DNA of 64,000 bases from Pseudonocardia sp. CNS-139 (GCA_001942415.1 MKJX01000111.1:160046-224045); one strand, 5' to 3'; shown: positions 47,219 through 56,943, counted from the stretch's first letter. The notes: generated from the letters alone by a model not told the origin. Translations and numbers: made by a program.

Positions 47219-48038
47219 CTCCCCTCTCCGGTGAACTGCGCTTGCACCGACCCGAGCCCGCTCAGCGTCGCGGTGAAGACCGACCCCGGCCGCACCGCCG
47301 TCATCGGGCCGAGCGCACCGGACAGCACCACGTCGCCCGCGCGCAGCGGCTCGCCGAACGCGGACGCGGTGCGCGCCAGCCAGGCCAGCGCGGCCACCGG
47401 GTCGCCCAGGCAGTCGGCGCCCGTCCCGCTGCTGACCACCGCGCCGGTCCCGTCGGTCATCCGCATCTCGACGGCGCGCAGGTCGAGCTCGCCCAGCGGC
47501 GCCGGGCGTCGCCGAGCACGAACAGGCCGCTGGAGGCGTTGTCGGCCACCGTGTCGGTGATCGTGATGTCCCACCCGGCGACCCGGCTGTCGACGATCTC
47601 CAGCGCCGGCACGACCTGCGCGACCGCCCCCCGCGCGGTCGCGTCGTCGACGTCGGGGCCGCCCAGGTCCGAGGCCAGGACGAACGCGACCTCCGCCTCG
47701 ATCCGGGGCTGCAGCAGCCGGCCGGAGTCGATCGGCTCGTCCGGCGGGCAGTCCATGTCGTCGAAGAGGAACCCGAAGTCCGGCTGGTCGACGCCCAGCT
47801 GCGCCTGGACCGCGGGCGAGGTCAGCCCGACCTTGCGCCCCACCACGCGGGCGCCGCGCTCCAGGCGGGTCGCGGCGAGCAGCCGCTGCACGCCGTAGCC
47901 GTCGGGGAGCGTGGGACGGTCGAACAGGTCGCGCACCGGCGCGCAGGGCTCCCGCGCGTCGAGGGCGTGCTGCAGCCGGGCGGCGGCCGCGCGCACCGCG
48001 GGCGCGTGCGTCTCGGTGACGGCATCGGTACCGGTCAT
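47215..48038 (-). CDS. 2-keto-4-pentenoate hydratase (MhpD/DmpE type), one apparent frameshift
   Basis: About 274 residues; adds water to 2-hydroxypenta-2,4-dienoate to give 4-hydroxy-2-oxovalerate. Seen: [19 protein letters not shown] near residue 66, [31 protein letters not shown] near 110 (metal-binding glutamates), [15 protein letters not shown], and after one lost base near 47500 [11 protein letters not shown] and [12 protein letters not shown]. It is the first gene of the hydratase-dehydrogenase-aldolase operon, divergent from the IclR gene. The order fits a meta-cleavage lower pathway. Confidence 0.92.
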
Positions 48039-48105
48039 GAGCTGGATCCTCGCGGCGCGGCGGGTCATCCTGGTACGCGTGCGTTCCGCTGTGCGAGACG
48101 ATGAC

Positions 48106-48897
48106 GTGACCCGGACGGGTGGTTCCCTGTCGATGCTCGGCCGCGCGTTCACGCTGCTCGGCGCGTTCCGGCCCGGCGAGGCCGAGGTGACCCTCGCCGA
48201 GCTGACCCGCCGTTCGGGCGTGCCGAAGCCGACGGCGCACCGGCTGCTCGGGGAGCTGGAGGAGTGGGGAGCCGTGGAGCGCAACGGGCGCGGCTACCGG
48301 CTCGGGCTGCGGCTGTTCGAGCTCGGCCAGCTGGTGCCGCGGCAGCGGGAGCTGCAGGAGACCGCCGCGCCGTTCCTCGCCGACCTGTTCGAGGCCACCC
48401 GCGAGACCGTGCACCTCGCGGTCCCCGACGGCGTCGAGGTCGTCTACGTGCAGAAGCTCCCCGCCAGCTCGGCGCCGGAGATCCCGTCCCGGCAGGGCGG
48501 CCGGATGCCGGCCTACTGCACGGGACTGGGCAAGGCGCTGCTCGCGTTCGGGCCGCCCGCCCGGCTGCAGGCCGTGCTCGACGCGGGGCTGGTCCGGCGG
48601 ACCCCGCGCACGGTGGTCGCGCCGGGCCTGCTGTCCGCCGAGCTCGCCGAGATCCGCAGGCGGGGGCTCGCCGAGGAGCACGAGGAGTCCGCGGTCGGGA
48701 TCGCGTGCGTCGCCGCCCCGGTCTTCGGCCCCGGCGGCGACGCGGTCGCGGCGCTGTCGATCACCGGCTGGTCGAACCGGCTGCACACGGCCCGCGTCGC
48801 GCCCGCGGTCCAGACCGCGGCGCTGGCCCTGTCCCGGGCGCTCGGGGGCAGGCCGCCGCGGCGTGCTCCCGGGAACAGCGGTAGAACACGCTCGTGA
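48106..48897 (+). CDS. IclR-family regulator
   Basis: Intact regulator of about 263 residues. Seen: the winged helix-turn-helix (LTLLGAF-like FTLLGAFRPGEAEVTLAELT, RSGVPKPTAHRLLGELEEWG) and the C-terminal effector domain (ETVHLAVPDGVEVVYVQKL, GRMPAYCTGLGKALLAF, GIACVAAPVFGPGGDAVAAL). In-frame GTGs at 48079, 48091 and 48106 are all possible starts; 48106 (VTRTGGSLSM) best matches the family. It is divergent from the hydratase operon, with about 67 bases between, and likely controls it. Its stop overlaps the PucR gene. Confidence 0.88.
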   Translation: MTRTGGSLSMLGRAFTLLGAFRPGEAEVTLAELTRRSGVPKPTAHRLLGELEEWGAVERNGRGYRLGLRLFELGQLVPRQRELQETAAPFLADLFEATRETVHLAVPDGVEVVYVQKLPASSAPEIPSRQGGRMPAYCTGLGKALLAFGPPARLQAVLDAGLVRRTPRTVVAPGLLSAELAEIRRRGLAEEHEESAVGIACVAAPVFGPGGDAVAALSITGWSNRLHTARVAPAVQTAALALSRALGGRPPRRAPGNSGRTRS

Positions 48898-50114
48898 CGA
48901 CGTCGACGGATGTGCCGGGCGCCCACGGCCCGCTGCCGCCCGAGCTCGTCGCGCTCGCCCGGTGGGCCGCCGAGAACACCGACGCCATCGTCCCGCGGGT
49001 GGTCGCCCGCATCCGCGCCGGCAGCGAGGCGTTCCGCGCCCTCCCGCTCGACGCGCACGAGAGCAGCTTCCGCGAGCACTACCAGGCGTTCCTTGCGAGC
49101 CTCGCCGAGGACCGGCCGCCGAACGGGGCCGAGCTGGGGGTCGCCCGCGAGTTCGCGCGGGAGCAGGGCCGGCAGGTCTTCCCGATGGACGTGCTGATCA
49201 CGGGCTACCACCTCGGCGCCCGGACGGTGTGGGAGATCCTGCTGGAGGAGGCGGCCCGGCGGGGCCCGATGACGCGGCTGGCACTGCTGGACATGATCGA
49301 CCAGTCCTGGCTGTGGGTGCAGCACATGTGCGGCGCGGTCGCCGACGGCTACTCCGAGGCGCGGCGGGCCCGCGACGCCGCCCAGATCGCGCTGCGTCAC
49401 CGCCTGATCGAGACGCTCTGCAACGGCGGTGCCGACCGGGAGGAGGCCGCGTTCATGGCGCGGTCGCTCGGGTTCGAGCCCGACGCGTGTTCCAGGCCGC
49501 CTGCGCGCCGGCCTCGGCCTGGTGCGACCCGCACTTCGAGGCGCTCCAGTCGCGGCTGCGGCCGCGGGGGGCGTCGTGCATGCGGCGGTGCACGGCACGC
49601 TGGTCGTCGTCCTGGTGCAGGGGGTGGCGGTCGAGTCGGTCGACGGCGTGCTCCCGCCGGAGGCGGGCGACGTGCTCGGGATCGGGATGGCGCGCAAGGG
49701 CCTGGACGGCGCGGCGGAGAGCATCGGCGACGCCGAACGCGCGCTCGGTGTCGCACAGGCCAGGGCCGAGGCCGTCGCGTTCGAGGCGGAGTGGCTGACC
49801 GCGAGCCTGCGCCCGCACCGGGACCGGCTGGCGCCGCTGCTGCGCTCGCCCGTTCCGGCGCAGTACCCGCACCTGGCCGAGGCGGTGCTCGCGTACGCCC
49901 GGCACGGGTTCTCGATCACCGCGAGCGCGGCCGTCCTGCAGGTGCACCCCAACACGCTCGCCTACCGGTTGGACCGCTGGCGCCACCACACCGGCTGGGA
50001 CCCCCGCACCTGGGACGGGCTGGCGCGCTCGCTCGCCGGGATCGCGCTGTACCCCGACGTGTACCCCGACGCCGCGGCCGCTCGCCGCAGCCGGGGCGTC
50101 CGCACACCGGTTGA
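48894..50114 (+). CDS. PucR-family helix-turn-helix regulator, frameshifts, 3' end uncertain
   Basis: Regulator of about 405 residues. Seen: an N-terminal RsbT co-antagonist-like region (ELVALARWAAENTDAIVPRV, EFAREQGRQVFPMDVLITGY, MIDQSWLWVQHMCG), RHRLIETLCNGG, a degraded-looking centre, and the C-terminal PucR DNA-binding motif (AVLAYARHGFSITASAAVLQ, VHPNTLAYRLDRWRHHTGW). Breaks near 49488 and 49567 fit single lost bases. In the final frame no stop occurs until 50292, inside the next gene. A further lost base would end it at 50114, which I prefer. GTG 48894 overlaps the IclR stop (GTGA), so two regulators are translationally coupled. Confidence 0.75.
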   Translation: MTTSTDVPGAHGPLPPELVALARWAAENTDAIVPRVVARIRAGSEAFRALPLDAHESSFREHYQAFLASLAEDRPPNGAELGVAREFAREQGRQVFPMDVLITGYHLGARTVWEILLEEAARRGPMTRLALLDMIDQSWLWVQHMCGAVADGYSEARRARDAAQIALRHRLIETLCNGGADREEAAFMARSLGFEPDACSRPPARRPRPGATRTSRRSSRGCGRGGRRACGGARHAGRRPGAGGGGRVGRRRAPAGGGRRARDRDGAQGPGRRGGEHRRRRTRARCRTGQGRGRRVRGGVADREPAPAPGPAGAAAALARSGAVPAPGRGGARVRPARVLDHRERGRPAGAPQHARLPVGPLAPPHRLGPPHLGRAGALARRDRAVPRRVPRRRGRSPQPGRPHTG

Positions 50115-50167
50115 GGGAGGCCGACGGCCACCGATGAGTTCTGGCGAGCCGGGCGGTCTCATGCACC

Positions 50168-50722
50168 ATGGGCACTCTCAGCTACACGATGAGCATCTCC
50201 CTCGACGGCTACATCGAGGGCCCGACCGGCGGCCTGGCCGGTGTCGAGCCGGACGAGGAGGTGCACCGCTTCGCCAACCAGCAGACCCGTGAGGCGGCGG
50301 CGTTCCTGTTCGGCCGCGGGCTCTACGAGGTCATGGAGGAGTTCTGGACGGCGCCGGAACGGGCCGACGGGCACGAGGTGGAGGCGGAGTTCGCCCGCGA
50401 GTACGCCGCGACGCCGCGGATCGTGTTCTCCGACTCGCTGGAGTCGGTCGCGCCCGGGTGCCGGCTGGTGCGTCGCGCCGACGCGGTCGACGAGGTGGTG
50501 CGGCTCAAGAAGGAGACCGACGGCGACCTGGCCGTCGGCGGCGCCGGTCTGGCCGCGTCGCTGCTGGACCTGATCGACGAGTTCCGTCCGAGCGTGGTGC
50601 CGGTTGTCCTCGGCGGCGGCAAGCCGTACCTCCCGCCCGGCGCCGACCTGCGGCTGCGGCTGGTCGAGCAGCGCCCCTTCCGCAACGGCACCGTGTACCT
50701 GCGTTACGAGAGGGTCGGCTGA
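50168..50722 (+). CDS. Dihydrofolate reductase-fold protein (RibD C-terminal type)
   Basis: Intact 184-residue protein of the RibD C-terminal/YwjB family. Seen: LSYTMSISLDGYIEGPTG at the N-terminus (family motif SLDGYI), AAFLFGRGLYEVMEEFW near residue 45, IVFSDSLE, LAVGGAGLAASLLDLIDEFR near 116, and VVPVVLGGGKPYLP near 143. Such proteins are NADPH-dependent reductases of unknown substrate in many actinomycetes. It stands alone between the regulator pair and the SDR gene. The 190 bases after it show no gene. Confidence 0.87.
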   Translation: MGTLSYTMSISLDGYIEGPTGGLAGVEPDEEVHRFANQQTREAAAFLFGRGLYEVMEEFWTAPERADGHEVEAEFAREYAATPRIVFSDSLESVAPGCRLVRRADAVDEVVRLKKETDGDLAVGGAGLAASLLDLIDEFRPSVVPVVLGGGKPYLPPGADLRLRLVEQRPFRNGTVYLRYERVG

Positions 50723-50911
50723 CCGAGGTCATGGTCGAGCAGACAACCCGCGCCGTCCGCCATCGCCACCGTGGCGGCCCCGGCCTCGTCGCACGGATTG
50801 TTGACACGATCTCCGGCGATTTCTAGCGTTCGGCTGCCCGCGCCGGGCATCGCAGCGGCCCGCTGTCCCCGGCTGCCCCGGCAGCTGACGGAAGACGATC
50901 ACGGAGGCGAT

Positions 50912-51753
50912 GTGGGCAGCTCGTTCGAGCGGCAGGTCGTGGTGGTCACCGGCGCGGCCCGCGGGATCGGCCGCGCGGGTGCGGAGGCGTTCCTGCGGGC
51001 GGGCGCGACGGTGGTCGGCCTCGACCGCAGCTGGTCCGGCGTCGATCCGCTGCCGGGCGGGCCGCTGCTCGCGGTCGAGGCGACATCACCGACGCACGGC
51101 GCCTGGCGGCCGTCTGCGACGAGGTCGTGGCCCGGTTCGGCCGGGTGGACGTGCTGGTCAACAACGCCGCGATGCGCCAGCGCGACCTCTACCCGCCGAC
51201 CGGCGTCTCCACGGTGCTCGGCACAGCAGACGACCACTGGGACCGGATGTTCGCGGTCAACGTCGTCGGGACGCTCGTGGTCACCCGCGCGTTCGTCGCA
51301 CCCATGCTGGAAGGGGGCGGGGGCGCGATCGTGAACGTCGGCTCGCGCGGCGGGATGACGCGCCCGCTCGGCGACGGCGTGTGGGCCGGCGTGCAGCCGC
51401 ACGTCCGCAACCAGCCCTACGACGCCACGAAGGCCGCGCTGGCCAGCCTGACCTTCTACCTCGCCGACGAGCTGCGCGAGCGCGACGTCGCGGTCAACGT
51501 GCTGTTCCCCGGGCCCACGATGACCACCGGCTCCGCGGAGATCCGTGACGGGCGGCGGGCGCACGGCATCGCCACCGCGGACTTCCTGCGCGCCGAGCAC
51601 GTCGTGCCGCTGATGCTGCACCTGGCCGCGCAGCGCGGCCGCACCGGTGAGACCGGGCACGGCGTCGACGTGCTCGTCTGGAACGAGCAGAACGGCCACG
51701 GGACGCCCGCGGACTGGATCGCTCCGGAGCAGCCGGCGCGGGTCACGGAGTAG
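50912..51753 (+). CDS. SDR-family oxidoreductase, one apparent frameshift
   Basis: Short-chain dehydrogenase of about 280 residues. Seen: VVVTGAARGIGRAGAEAF near the N-terminus (coenzyme motif), then after one lost base near 51085 VARFGRVDVLVNNAAMRQ, the serine in VNVGSRGGM, and the catalytic pair in QPYDATKAALASLTFYL. Also present is VNVLFPGPTMTT. GTG 50912 has ACGGAGG upstream. It is followed nine bases later by the nitroreductase gene, so both probably form one transcript. The substrate is unknown. Confidence 0.84.
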
Positions 51754-51762
51754 AAGGAACCC

Positions 51763-52392
51763 ATGGACCACTCACGACTGTCGATGCCCCTGGGCGAGGC
51801 GATGTTCACCCAGCGGTCGATCCGCCGGTTCCGGCCCGACCCCGTGCCCGTCGCCGACCTGGAGCTGATCCTGGAGGCGGCGGTCAAGGCGCCCAGCGGC
51901 GGCAACAGCCAGATCGCCCGCTTCCTGGTGGTGAACGACCGCGACCTGATCAAGGAGTTCGGGGCGGTCTACCGCGACGCGTGGTGGGCGAAGCGGCTCG
52001 ACTCGCACGGCTGGACCGGGCCGGAGGACATCCCCGAGGCCGACCGCGCCCAGTTCGGCCCGGCGATGCGGCTGGCGGACGACATGGCGACCGTGCCGTG
52101 TCTGGTGTTCGTGCTGTCGGTGGGGTCGCATCAGCCGGAGTCGGTGCTGCCCGCGGCGCAGAACCTCATGCTCGCCGCGCGGGCGCTGGGCATCGGCTCC
52201 GTCCCGACGCGGATCCACCCGTCGGTGGAGGACCGGTTCCGCGCGATCTTCGGGGTGCCCCAGGACGTGACGCTGCACTTCGCGATCCCGCTCGGCTACC
52301 CGGCCGGCCGGTTCGGCCCGACCACCCGCCGCCCCACGTGGGAGACGGGCTACCTCAACACCTGGGGCGCCCCGCTGCCCTGGACGCCCTGA
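51763..52392 (+). CDS. Nitroreductase-family protein
   Basis: Intact 209-residue FMN-dependent nitroreductase-fold protein. Seen: FTQRSIRRFRPDPVPVADL near residue 15 (FMN phosphate contact RSIRRF), ILEAAVKAPSGGNSQIARFL near 36, SVLPAAQNLMLAARALGIGS near 125, and a C-terminal FAIPLGYPAGRFGP. It uses NAD(P)H to reduce nitro groups, quinones or other electron-poor compounds. GAAGGAACCC precedes ATG 51763. It is co-oriented with the SDR gene and ends about 70 bases before a MarR operator. Confidence 0.9.
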   Translation: MDHSRLSMPLGEAMFTQRSIRRFRPDPVPVADLELILEAAVKAPSGGNSQIARFLVVNDRDLIKEFGAVYRDAWWAKRLDSHGWTGPEDIPEADRAQFGPAMRLADDMATVPCLVFVLSVGSHQPESVLPAAQNLMLAARALGIGSVPTRIHPSVEDRFRAIFGVPQDVTLHFAIPLGYPAGRFGPTTRRPTWETGYLNTWGAPLPWTP

Positions 52393-52464
52393 CCACAACT
52401 CGCGTGCACTGATCCAGCGACTCGCGGGCTCTTGACCGAACGGGTGACGCGCCGCACTATGGGG

Positions 52465-52479
52465 CCCTAACTGTTAGGG
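52465..52479. promoter_or_regulatory. MarR-type palindrome CCCTAAC-T-GTTAGGG
   Basis: Perfect 7-1-7 inverted repeat 21-35 bases upstream of the MarR start, in an AT-richer patch. It probably covers the promoter and mediates autorepression and control of the long operon that follows. Confidence 0.72.
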
Positions 52480-52499
52480 ACCCTTACTTGGTGGTGAGC

Positions 52500-53018
52500 A
52501 TGGGCGCAGGCTCGACCGGACCTCTCGGGGGCGGCCCGGGGGAGGACCTCGGCGTCCTGCTCGTGTCGGTGTCGGCCCGGCTGAGCCGCCTCTACGGGCG
52601 GGTCCTCGGGCAGCAGGACACCTCGCTGACGTACCGCCAGCACCGGCTGCTGCGGCGCGTCAGCGAGGGCCACACGTCGATGGCGGAGCTCGCCGCGCTG
52701 GCCAACCTGACGCTCCCGACGGTCTCCGAGAGCGTCGAGGGGCTGGTCCGGCGCGGGCTGGTCACCCGGCACGAGAACCCGCAGAACCGGCGGCAGACCG
52801 TGCTCGGCGTGACCCCGGCCGGCCGGGCGGCCCGGGAGGCCGGGGACGCCGCGCTCGACGGCGTGAACGCCCGCCTGCTCGACGCGGTGCCCGCCGCGCA
52901 CCGGCAGGTCCTGCACGACTCGCTCGTGGCGCTCTACGACGCCGCCACGGAGGTCTTCCAGCAGCCGGACCCGCCGGCGGCGCGCGCCGCGGTCGAGGCG
53001 GGTGTGCCCGAGAACTGA
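52500..53018 (+). CDS. MarR-family regulator
   Basis: Intact 172-residue MarR protein (from ATG 52500; in-frame TTG 52488 and GTG 52491/52494 are alternatives). Seen: VLLVSVSARLSRLYGRVL, the winged helix LTYRQHRLLRRVSEGHTSMA, LANLTLPTVSESVEGLVRRG and the wing RHENPQNRRQTVLGVTPAG. It is encoded just before the ABC importer and behind the CCCTAAC palindrome. It is the likely local repressor of the 53-62.7 kb catabolic operon, relieved by a substrate or intermediate. Confidence 0.9.
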   Translation: MGAGSTGPLGGGPGEDLGVLLVSVSARLSRLYGRVLGQQDTSLTYRQHRLLRRVSEGHTSMAELAALANLTLPTVSESVEGLVRRGLVTRHENPQNRRQTVLGVTPAGRAAREAGDAALDGVNARLLDAVPAAHRQVLHDSLVALYDAATEVFQQPDPPAARAAVEAGVPEN

Positions 53019-53070
53019 GGTCCCCCGGACGCAGCCGCGGGGCGGCGGCCGGGCGCGAGAGGAGATCACG

Positions 53071-54128
53071 ATGAGGTGTTCGCAATCCGATCGGACCGCA
53101 AGACGGCGCTGGCAGGTGGCGCTGCTGGGCATCGCGAGCCTGGTGCTCGCGGCGTGCGGCAGCGGCGGCGGTGAGGCGAGCGGCGCGGCGGTGAGCTGCG
53201 GCCCGCTGGCCGAGCCGCAGAGCGTCCGGCTGGGCGTCAACCCGGGCGCCCAGGACCTCGTCACGTTCGTTATGCAGGAGCAGGGCTTCGCCGAACGGCA
53301 CAACCTGCGCCTGGAGGTCAGCTCCTTCCAGAACCCCGCCGCGCTGCACGCCGCGATCGGCCAGAAGGCCGTGGACGTCGGCTTCGGCGGGCTCACCGCG
53401 ATGGCGACCGCGCGTCAGCAGGGCCGCGGCACGATGATCTTCGACGTCCTGACCAGCCCGTCCAACATCGTGGTGACCCGCAACGACTCGGACGTGCGGA
53501 CGTTCTCCGACCTGCGCGGCCGCAAGCTCGGGGCCTTCGGTGGGCGCTCCAGCGCGACGTTCGCGATCACCGCGGTCGTGGCCAGGGAGAAGTACGGGAT
53601 CGAGAGCCTCGAACGCGACGTCGACGTGGTCGAGGGGCCGGACGCCGCCGTGCTCGGCCTGCTCGACGAGGGCAACATCGACGCCGCGCTCATCGGCACC
53701 ACGGCCACCGTGCAGGCGCTGCTCTCGGGCAGGTACCGGGTGCTCAGCGACATCTCCGAGGACTACCAGTCGCAGTTCGGCAAGCTCCCCGGCCACGTCC
53801 TCGTGGCCACCACCGACGACTACGCGCAGACGCACTGCGGCGTGCTCAACGCGTTCAGCGCCACGCTCGACGACACGGTTGCGTTCATCCAGCAGGACCA
53901 GGGCGTCTGGGCGGACTACGCCCGGCAGATCGAGCTGACCGACCCGCGGGCCCCGCAGCTGCTGCAGGAGCGGGTGGCCGCGCGCTACATCCCGGAGTGA
54001 ACCAGGAGCAGGCCGACGCCGAGGCGGCACTCGTGGAGCAGCTCATCCCGGTGCTCGGCGCGGACGACTTCGTGCCGGCCGTGCCCGCCGGGCTCTTCCG
54101 CACCGACCTGCGGGCGGGTGCCGCATGA
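53071..54128 (+). CDS. ABC transporter substrate-binding lipoprotein, TauA/NMT1 type, one apparent frameshift
   Basis: Binding protein of about 352 residues with a lipoprotein signal (RRRWQVALLGIASLVLAACG). Seen: SVRLGVNPGAQDLVTFVMQEQ (given by its ends SVRLGVN and FVMQEQ), DVGFGGLTAMATARQQG and LRGRKLGAFGGRSSATFAIT. LDEGNIDAALIGTTATV follows. As written it stops at 54000 after ARYIPE. Adding one G restores WNQEQADAEAALVEQLIPVL and ends at 54128, which overlaps the permease start in an ATGA, so the apparent stop is probably an error. GAGAGGAG precedes ATG 53071. First gene of the importer. Confidence 0.87.
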
Positions 54129-54966
54129 GCACGGGAGCCACCACCGAGACGGCGCCGCGCCCGTCGTCCCGGTCGCGGGGGAGACCGACCTCGTCGCGCC
54201 GGAGCGCCGCTCGTGGCGCGGGGTGTGGCTGCGGGCGCTCTCGCTGCTGTCGCTGCTGCTGGTGTGGCTGGTCGCGTCGCTCTTCTTCTCGCCGACCGTG
54301 CTGCCGGGCCCGGTGCAGGTGGTGGCGGCGATGGTCGGCAACCTCGGCGAGCCGGAGACCTACTTCCACCTGTGGACCACCGTCTACCGGGTGGTCGCGG
54401 GCATGCTCATCGCGGTCGCGGCGGGGCTGGTCATCGGGCTGGTCATGGGCCTGTCGAAGTTCGGCGAGGAGTTCCTCGACTCGTGGGTGCTCGTCGCGTT
54501 CACGGTGCCGTCGGTCGTCTACGGCATCCTCGCGATCCTCTGGTTCGGCCTCAACGACGTCGCGGCGATCGTCGCGATCGGGGTGACCGCGGTGCCCGCC
54601 GTCGCGATCAACATGTGGCAGGGCGTGAAGGCCATCGACCTGTCGCTGGTGCGCATGGGCCGGGCGTTCCACTTCTCCCGCGGCTCGATCCTGCGCAAGC
54701 TCGTGGTGCCGCAGGTGATCCCGTTCCTGCTCGCCGCGCTGCGCTACGCGCTGGGGCTCGCCTGGAAGATCGCCACGGTCGTCGAGCTGATCGGCCTCTC
54801 CAGCGGCGTCGGCTACCAGCTCGGCTACTGGTTCGGGCTGTTCAACATGACCCAGGTGCTCGCCTGGACGATCTTGTTCACGATCGTCCTGCTGCTCATC
54901 GAGTTCGTGATCCTCAAGCCCACCGAGTACTGGCTGACGCGGTGGCGCCCCTCCGTGCAGAACTGA
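54125..54966 (+). CDS. ABC transporter permease, SsuC/TauC type, one apparent frameshift
   Basis: Permease of about 281 residues. Seen: ALSLLSLLLVWLVASLFF, VVAGMLIAVAAGLVIGLVMG, VAFTVPSVVYGILAILWFGL, the EAA loop FHFSRGSILRKLVVPQVIP, and a last helix LAWTILFTIVLLLIEFVIL. ATG 54125 overlaps the binding-protein stop. The first dozen codons are then in a different frame from the rest, with the shift near 54158; an alternative GTG at 54118 reads straight into the main frame. Confidence 0.87.
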
Positions 54967-54995
54967 GATTCCCGGCTGAACCAGGAGAAGGCGAC

Positions 54996-55804
54996 GTGGC
55001 CGACCCCTACCTTGTGATCGAGACGTCCGCAAGCAGTTCCCGCGGCGCGGGGAACCCCCGCTCACCGTGATCGACGGGCTGGACGTGGCGGTGGAGCACG
55101 GCTCCCTGCTCTCCATCCTCGGCCCGTCGGGCTGCGGGAAGTCCACCCTCCTCAACATGATCAACGGCCTCGACGACGTCACGTCCGGCCGGATCGTCCT
55201 CAACGGGCACACGGTGAGCGCCCGCTCGCGCTCGGCCGTGCGGATCGGCGTGGTGTTCCAGGAGCCGCGGCTGCTGCCGTGGCGCACCGTCCGCGACAAC
55301 GTCCGGCTCCCGCTCGACGAGCTGGACGTGCCGCGCGCCGAGGCCGACCGCCGGGTGCGGCACTACCTCGACCTCGTCGGGCTCGGCGAGTTCGGCGACT
55401 ACTTCCCGCTGCGCCTCTCGGGCGGGATGCAGCAGCGGGTCGCGCTGGCCCGCGGCCTCGCGATCGAGCCGGACCTGCTGCTCGCCGACGAGCCGTTCTC
55501 CGCGCTCGACGAGATCACCGCCCGCAAGCTGCGCCAGGAGTTCACCGACATCTGGCGCGCGACCGGGCGGACGATCCTGTTCGTCACCCACAACATCCGC
55601 GAGGCGGTGTTCCTGTCCACGCGCATGCTCGTCGTCACCGCGCGGCCGTGCACCACGCACCTGGACATCGCGATCGACGTCCCGTACCCGCGGGTGCCCG
55701 AGGACGACCGCCTCTTCGAGATCGAGAAGCAGGTCACGCGCGACTTCATCCGCATGGAGGAGGGCGCGAGCGCCGACCGGAGGCCAGAGGGGGCAGCGGT
55801 ATGA
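54996..55804 (+). CDS. ABC transporter ATP-binding protein, SsuB/TauB type, one apparent frameshift
   Basis: ATPase of about 270 residues. GTG 54996 starts VADPYLVIE; one lost base near 55021 then gives VRKQFPRRGEPPLTVIDGL. Seen: Walker [13 protein letters not shown]-loop VVFQEPRLLPW, signature LSGGMQQRVALARG, Walker B DLLLADEPFSALDE, H-loop FVTHNIREAVFLSTR. CCAGGAGAAG precedes the start, and the stop overlaps the M24-like gene (ATGA), tying transport to the following enzymes. Confidence 0.9.
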
Positions 55805-56943
55805 CCGACCAGGCGGACCACGGTGAACAGGACCTGCGGTACTCGCGGGTGCGCGCGGCGATGGCCGAGCAGGGCCTCGACGTGCTCCTCGCGTACGGGC
55901 CGGGGTGGCGGCGGGAGAACGTCCGCTACCTGACGGACGCGCGGGTCACGGGTGCCGCCGCGCTCGTGCTCGTGCCGGCGGCGGGGGAGCCCGTCGCGTT
56001 CTCCACCCGGCCCGCCGACCTCGGGGTGGTCGCGCGGCGCGGCTGGGTCACCGACGTCGCCGGGTTCGCGCTCGCGGACGCGTCGGCGCTGGTCGAGCGG
56101 CTGCGCGACCTCGCGCCGGCACGGGTCGGCATCGCGCACGAGGAGCTGCTCCCGCAGGCGCTCGCCGACGCGGTGACGGCGGCGGTGCCGGCCGCGGAGG
56201 TCGTCTCGGCGACCGCGCTGCTGGACGGTGCGCGGATGGTCAAGAGCGACTGGGAGCTCGCGCAGATGCGCCGGGCCGCGACGGTGTGCGCGGCGGGCTG
56301 GCAGAAGTTCGTCGACGTCCTGGAGCCGGGGCTGCCGGAGTACCGGATCGTCGCCGAGGTCGAGGCCGAGCTGAAGCGCCTCGGCGCCGAGGACAACTTC
56401 ATGCTCATCGCGTCCGGCGGCGACGAGGTGACGGGCATGACACCGCCCGGGCCGCGGCTGCTGGCCGACGGCGACATGGTCCGCACCGAGCTGACCCCGC
56501 AGATGAACGGCTACTGGCTGCAGATCTGCCGCTCGGCCGTGGTCGGGCGGGCCAGCGACGCGCAGCGCCGCTCGTTCGACCTGTTCAACGAGGCGGTCGA
56601 GGCGGGGCTCTCGGTGGTGCGGCCGGGGATCACCGCGCACGAGGTGGCGGTGGCCGAGAACGACGTGTTCCGCAGGTACGGGTACGGCGAGTACTGCGGC
56701 GCCCGGTACACGCGCGTGCGCGGGCACGGGCACGGGCTGCACCTGGACGAGACGCCGATCATCGAGGGCAACCACACGGTGCTGCCCGAGCGGGCGGTGT
56801 TCATCGTCCACCCGAACACGTTCACGCCGATCGCGGGCTACCACGTGCTCGGCGACCCGGTGGTCGTCACGGCCACCGGATACGAGGTCCTGATCGAGAC
56901 CGAACGGGTGCTGTTCGAGACGCCGCGGGGGGTGGCGGCCTGA
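55801..56943 (+). CDS. M24/creatinase-family hydrolase lacking usual metal ligands
   Basis: Intact 380-residue pita-bread-fold protein with a creatinase-type N-domain (RYSRVRAAMAEQGLDVLLAY, NVRYLTDARVTGAAALVLV). The C-terminal catalytic domain starts near residue 140 (MVKSDWELAQMRRAATV). The aminopeptidase metal positions are changed: the usual D-x-G/D pair reads ELTPQMNGYWLQICRS (Asp to Glu and Asp to Gln), and the VEP glutamate is His in FIVHPNTF. The histidine in GHGHGLHLDET is kept. This is the situation of creatinase and ectoine hydrolase, which are metal-free C-N hydrolases. It is coupled to the importer, so it probably opens or hydrolyses the imported nitrogen compound. Confidence 0.85.
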   Translation: MTDQADHGEQDLRYSRVRAAMAEQGLDVLLAYGPGWRRENVRYLTDARVTGAAALVLVPAAGEPVAFSTRPADLGVVARRGWVTDVAGFALADASALVERLRDLAPARVGIAHEELLPQALADAVTAAVPAAEVVSATALLDGARMVKSDWELAQMRRAATVCAAGWQKFVDVLEPGLPEYRIVAEVEAELKRLGAEDNFMLIASGGDEVTGMTPPGPRLLADGDMVRTELTPQMNGYWLQICRSAVVGRASDAQRRSFDLFNEAVEAGLSVVRPGITAHEVAVAENDVFRRYGYGEYCGARYTRVRGHGHGLHLDETPIIEGNHTVLPERAVFIVHPNTFTPIAGYHVLGDPVVVTATGYEVLIETERVLFETPRGVAA

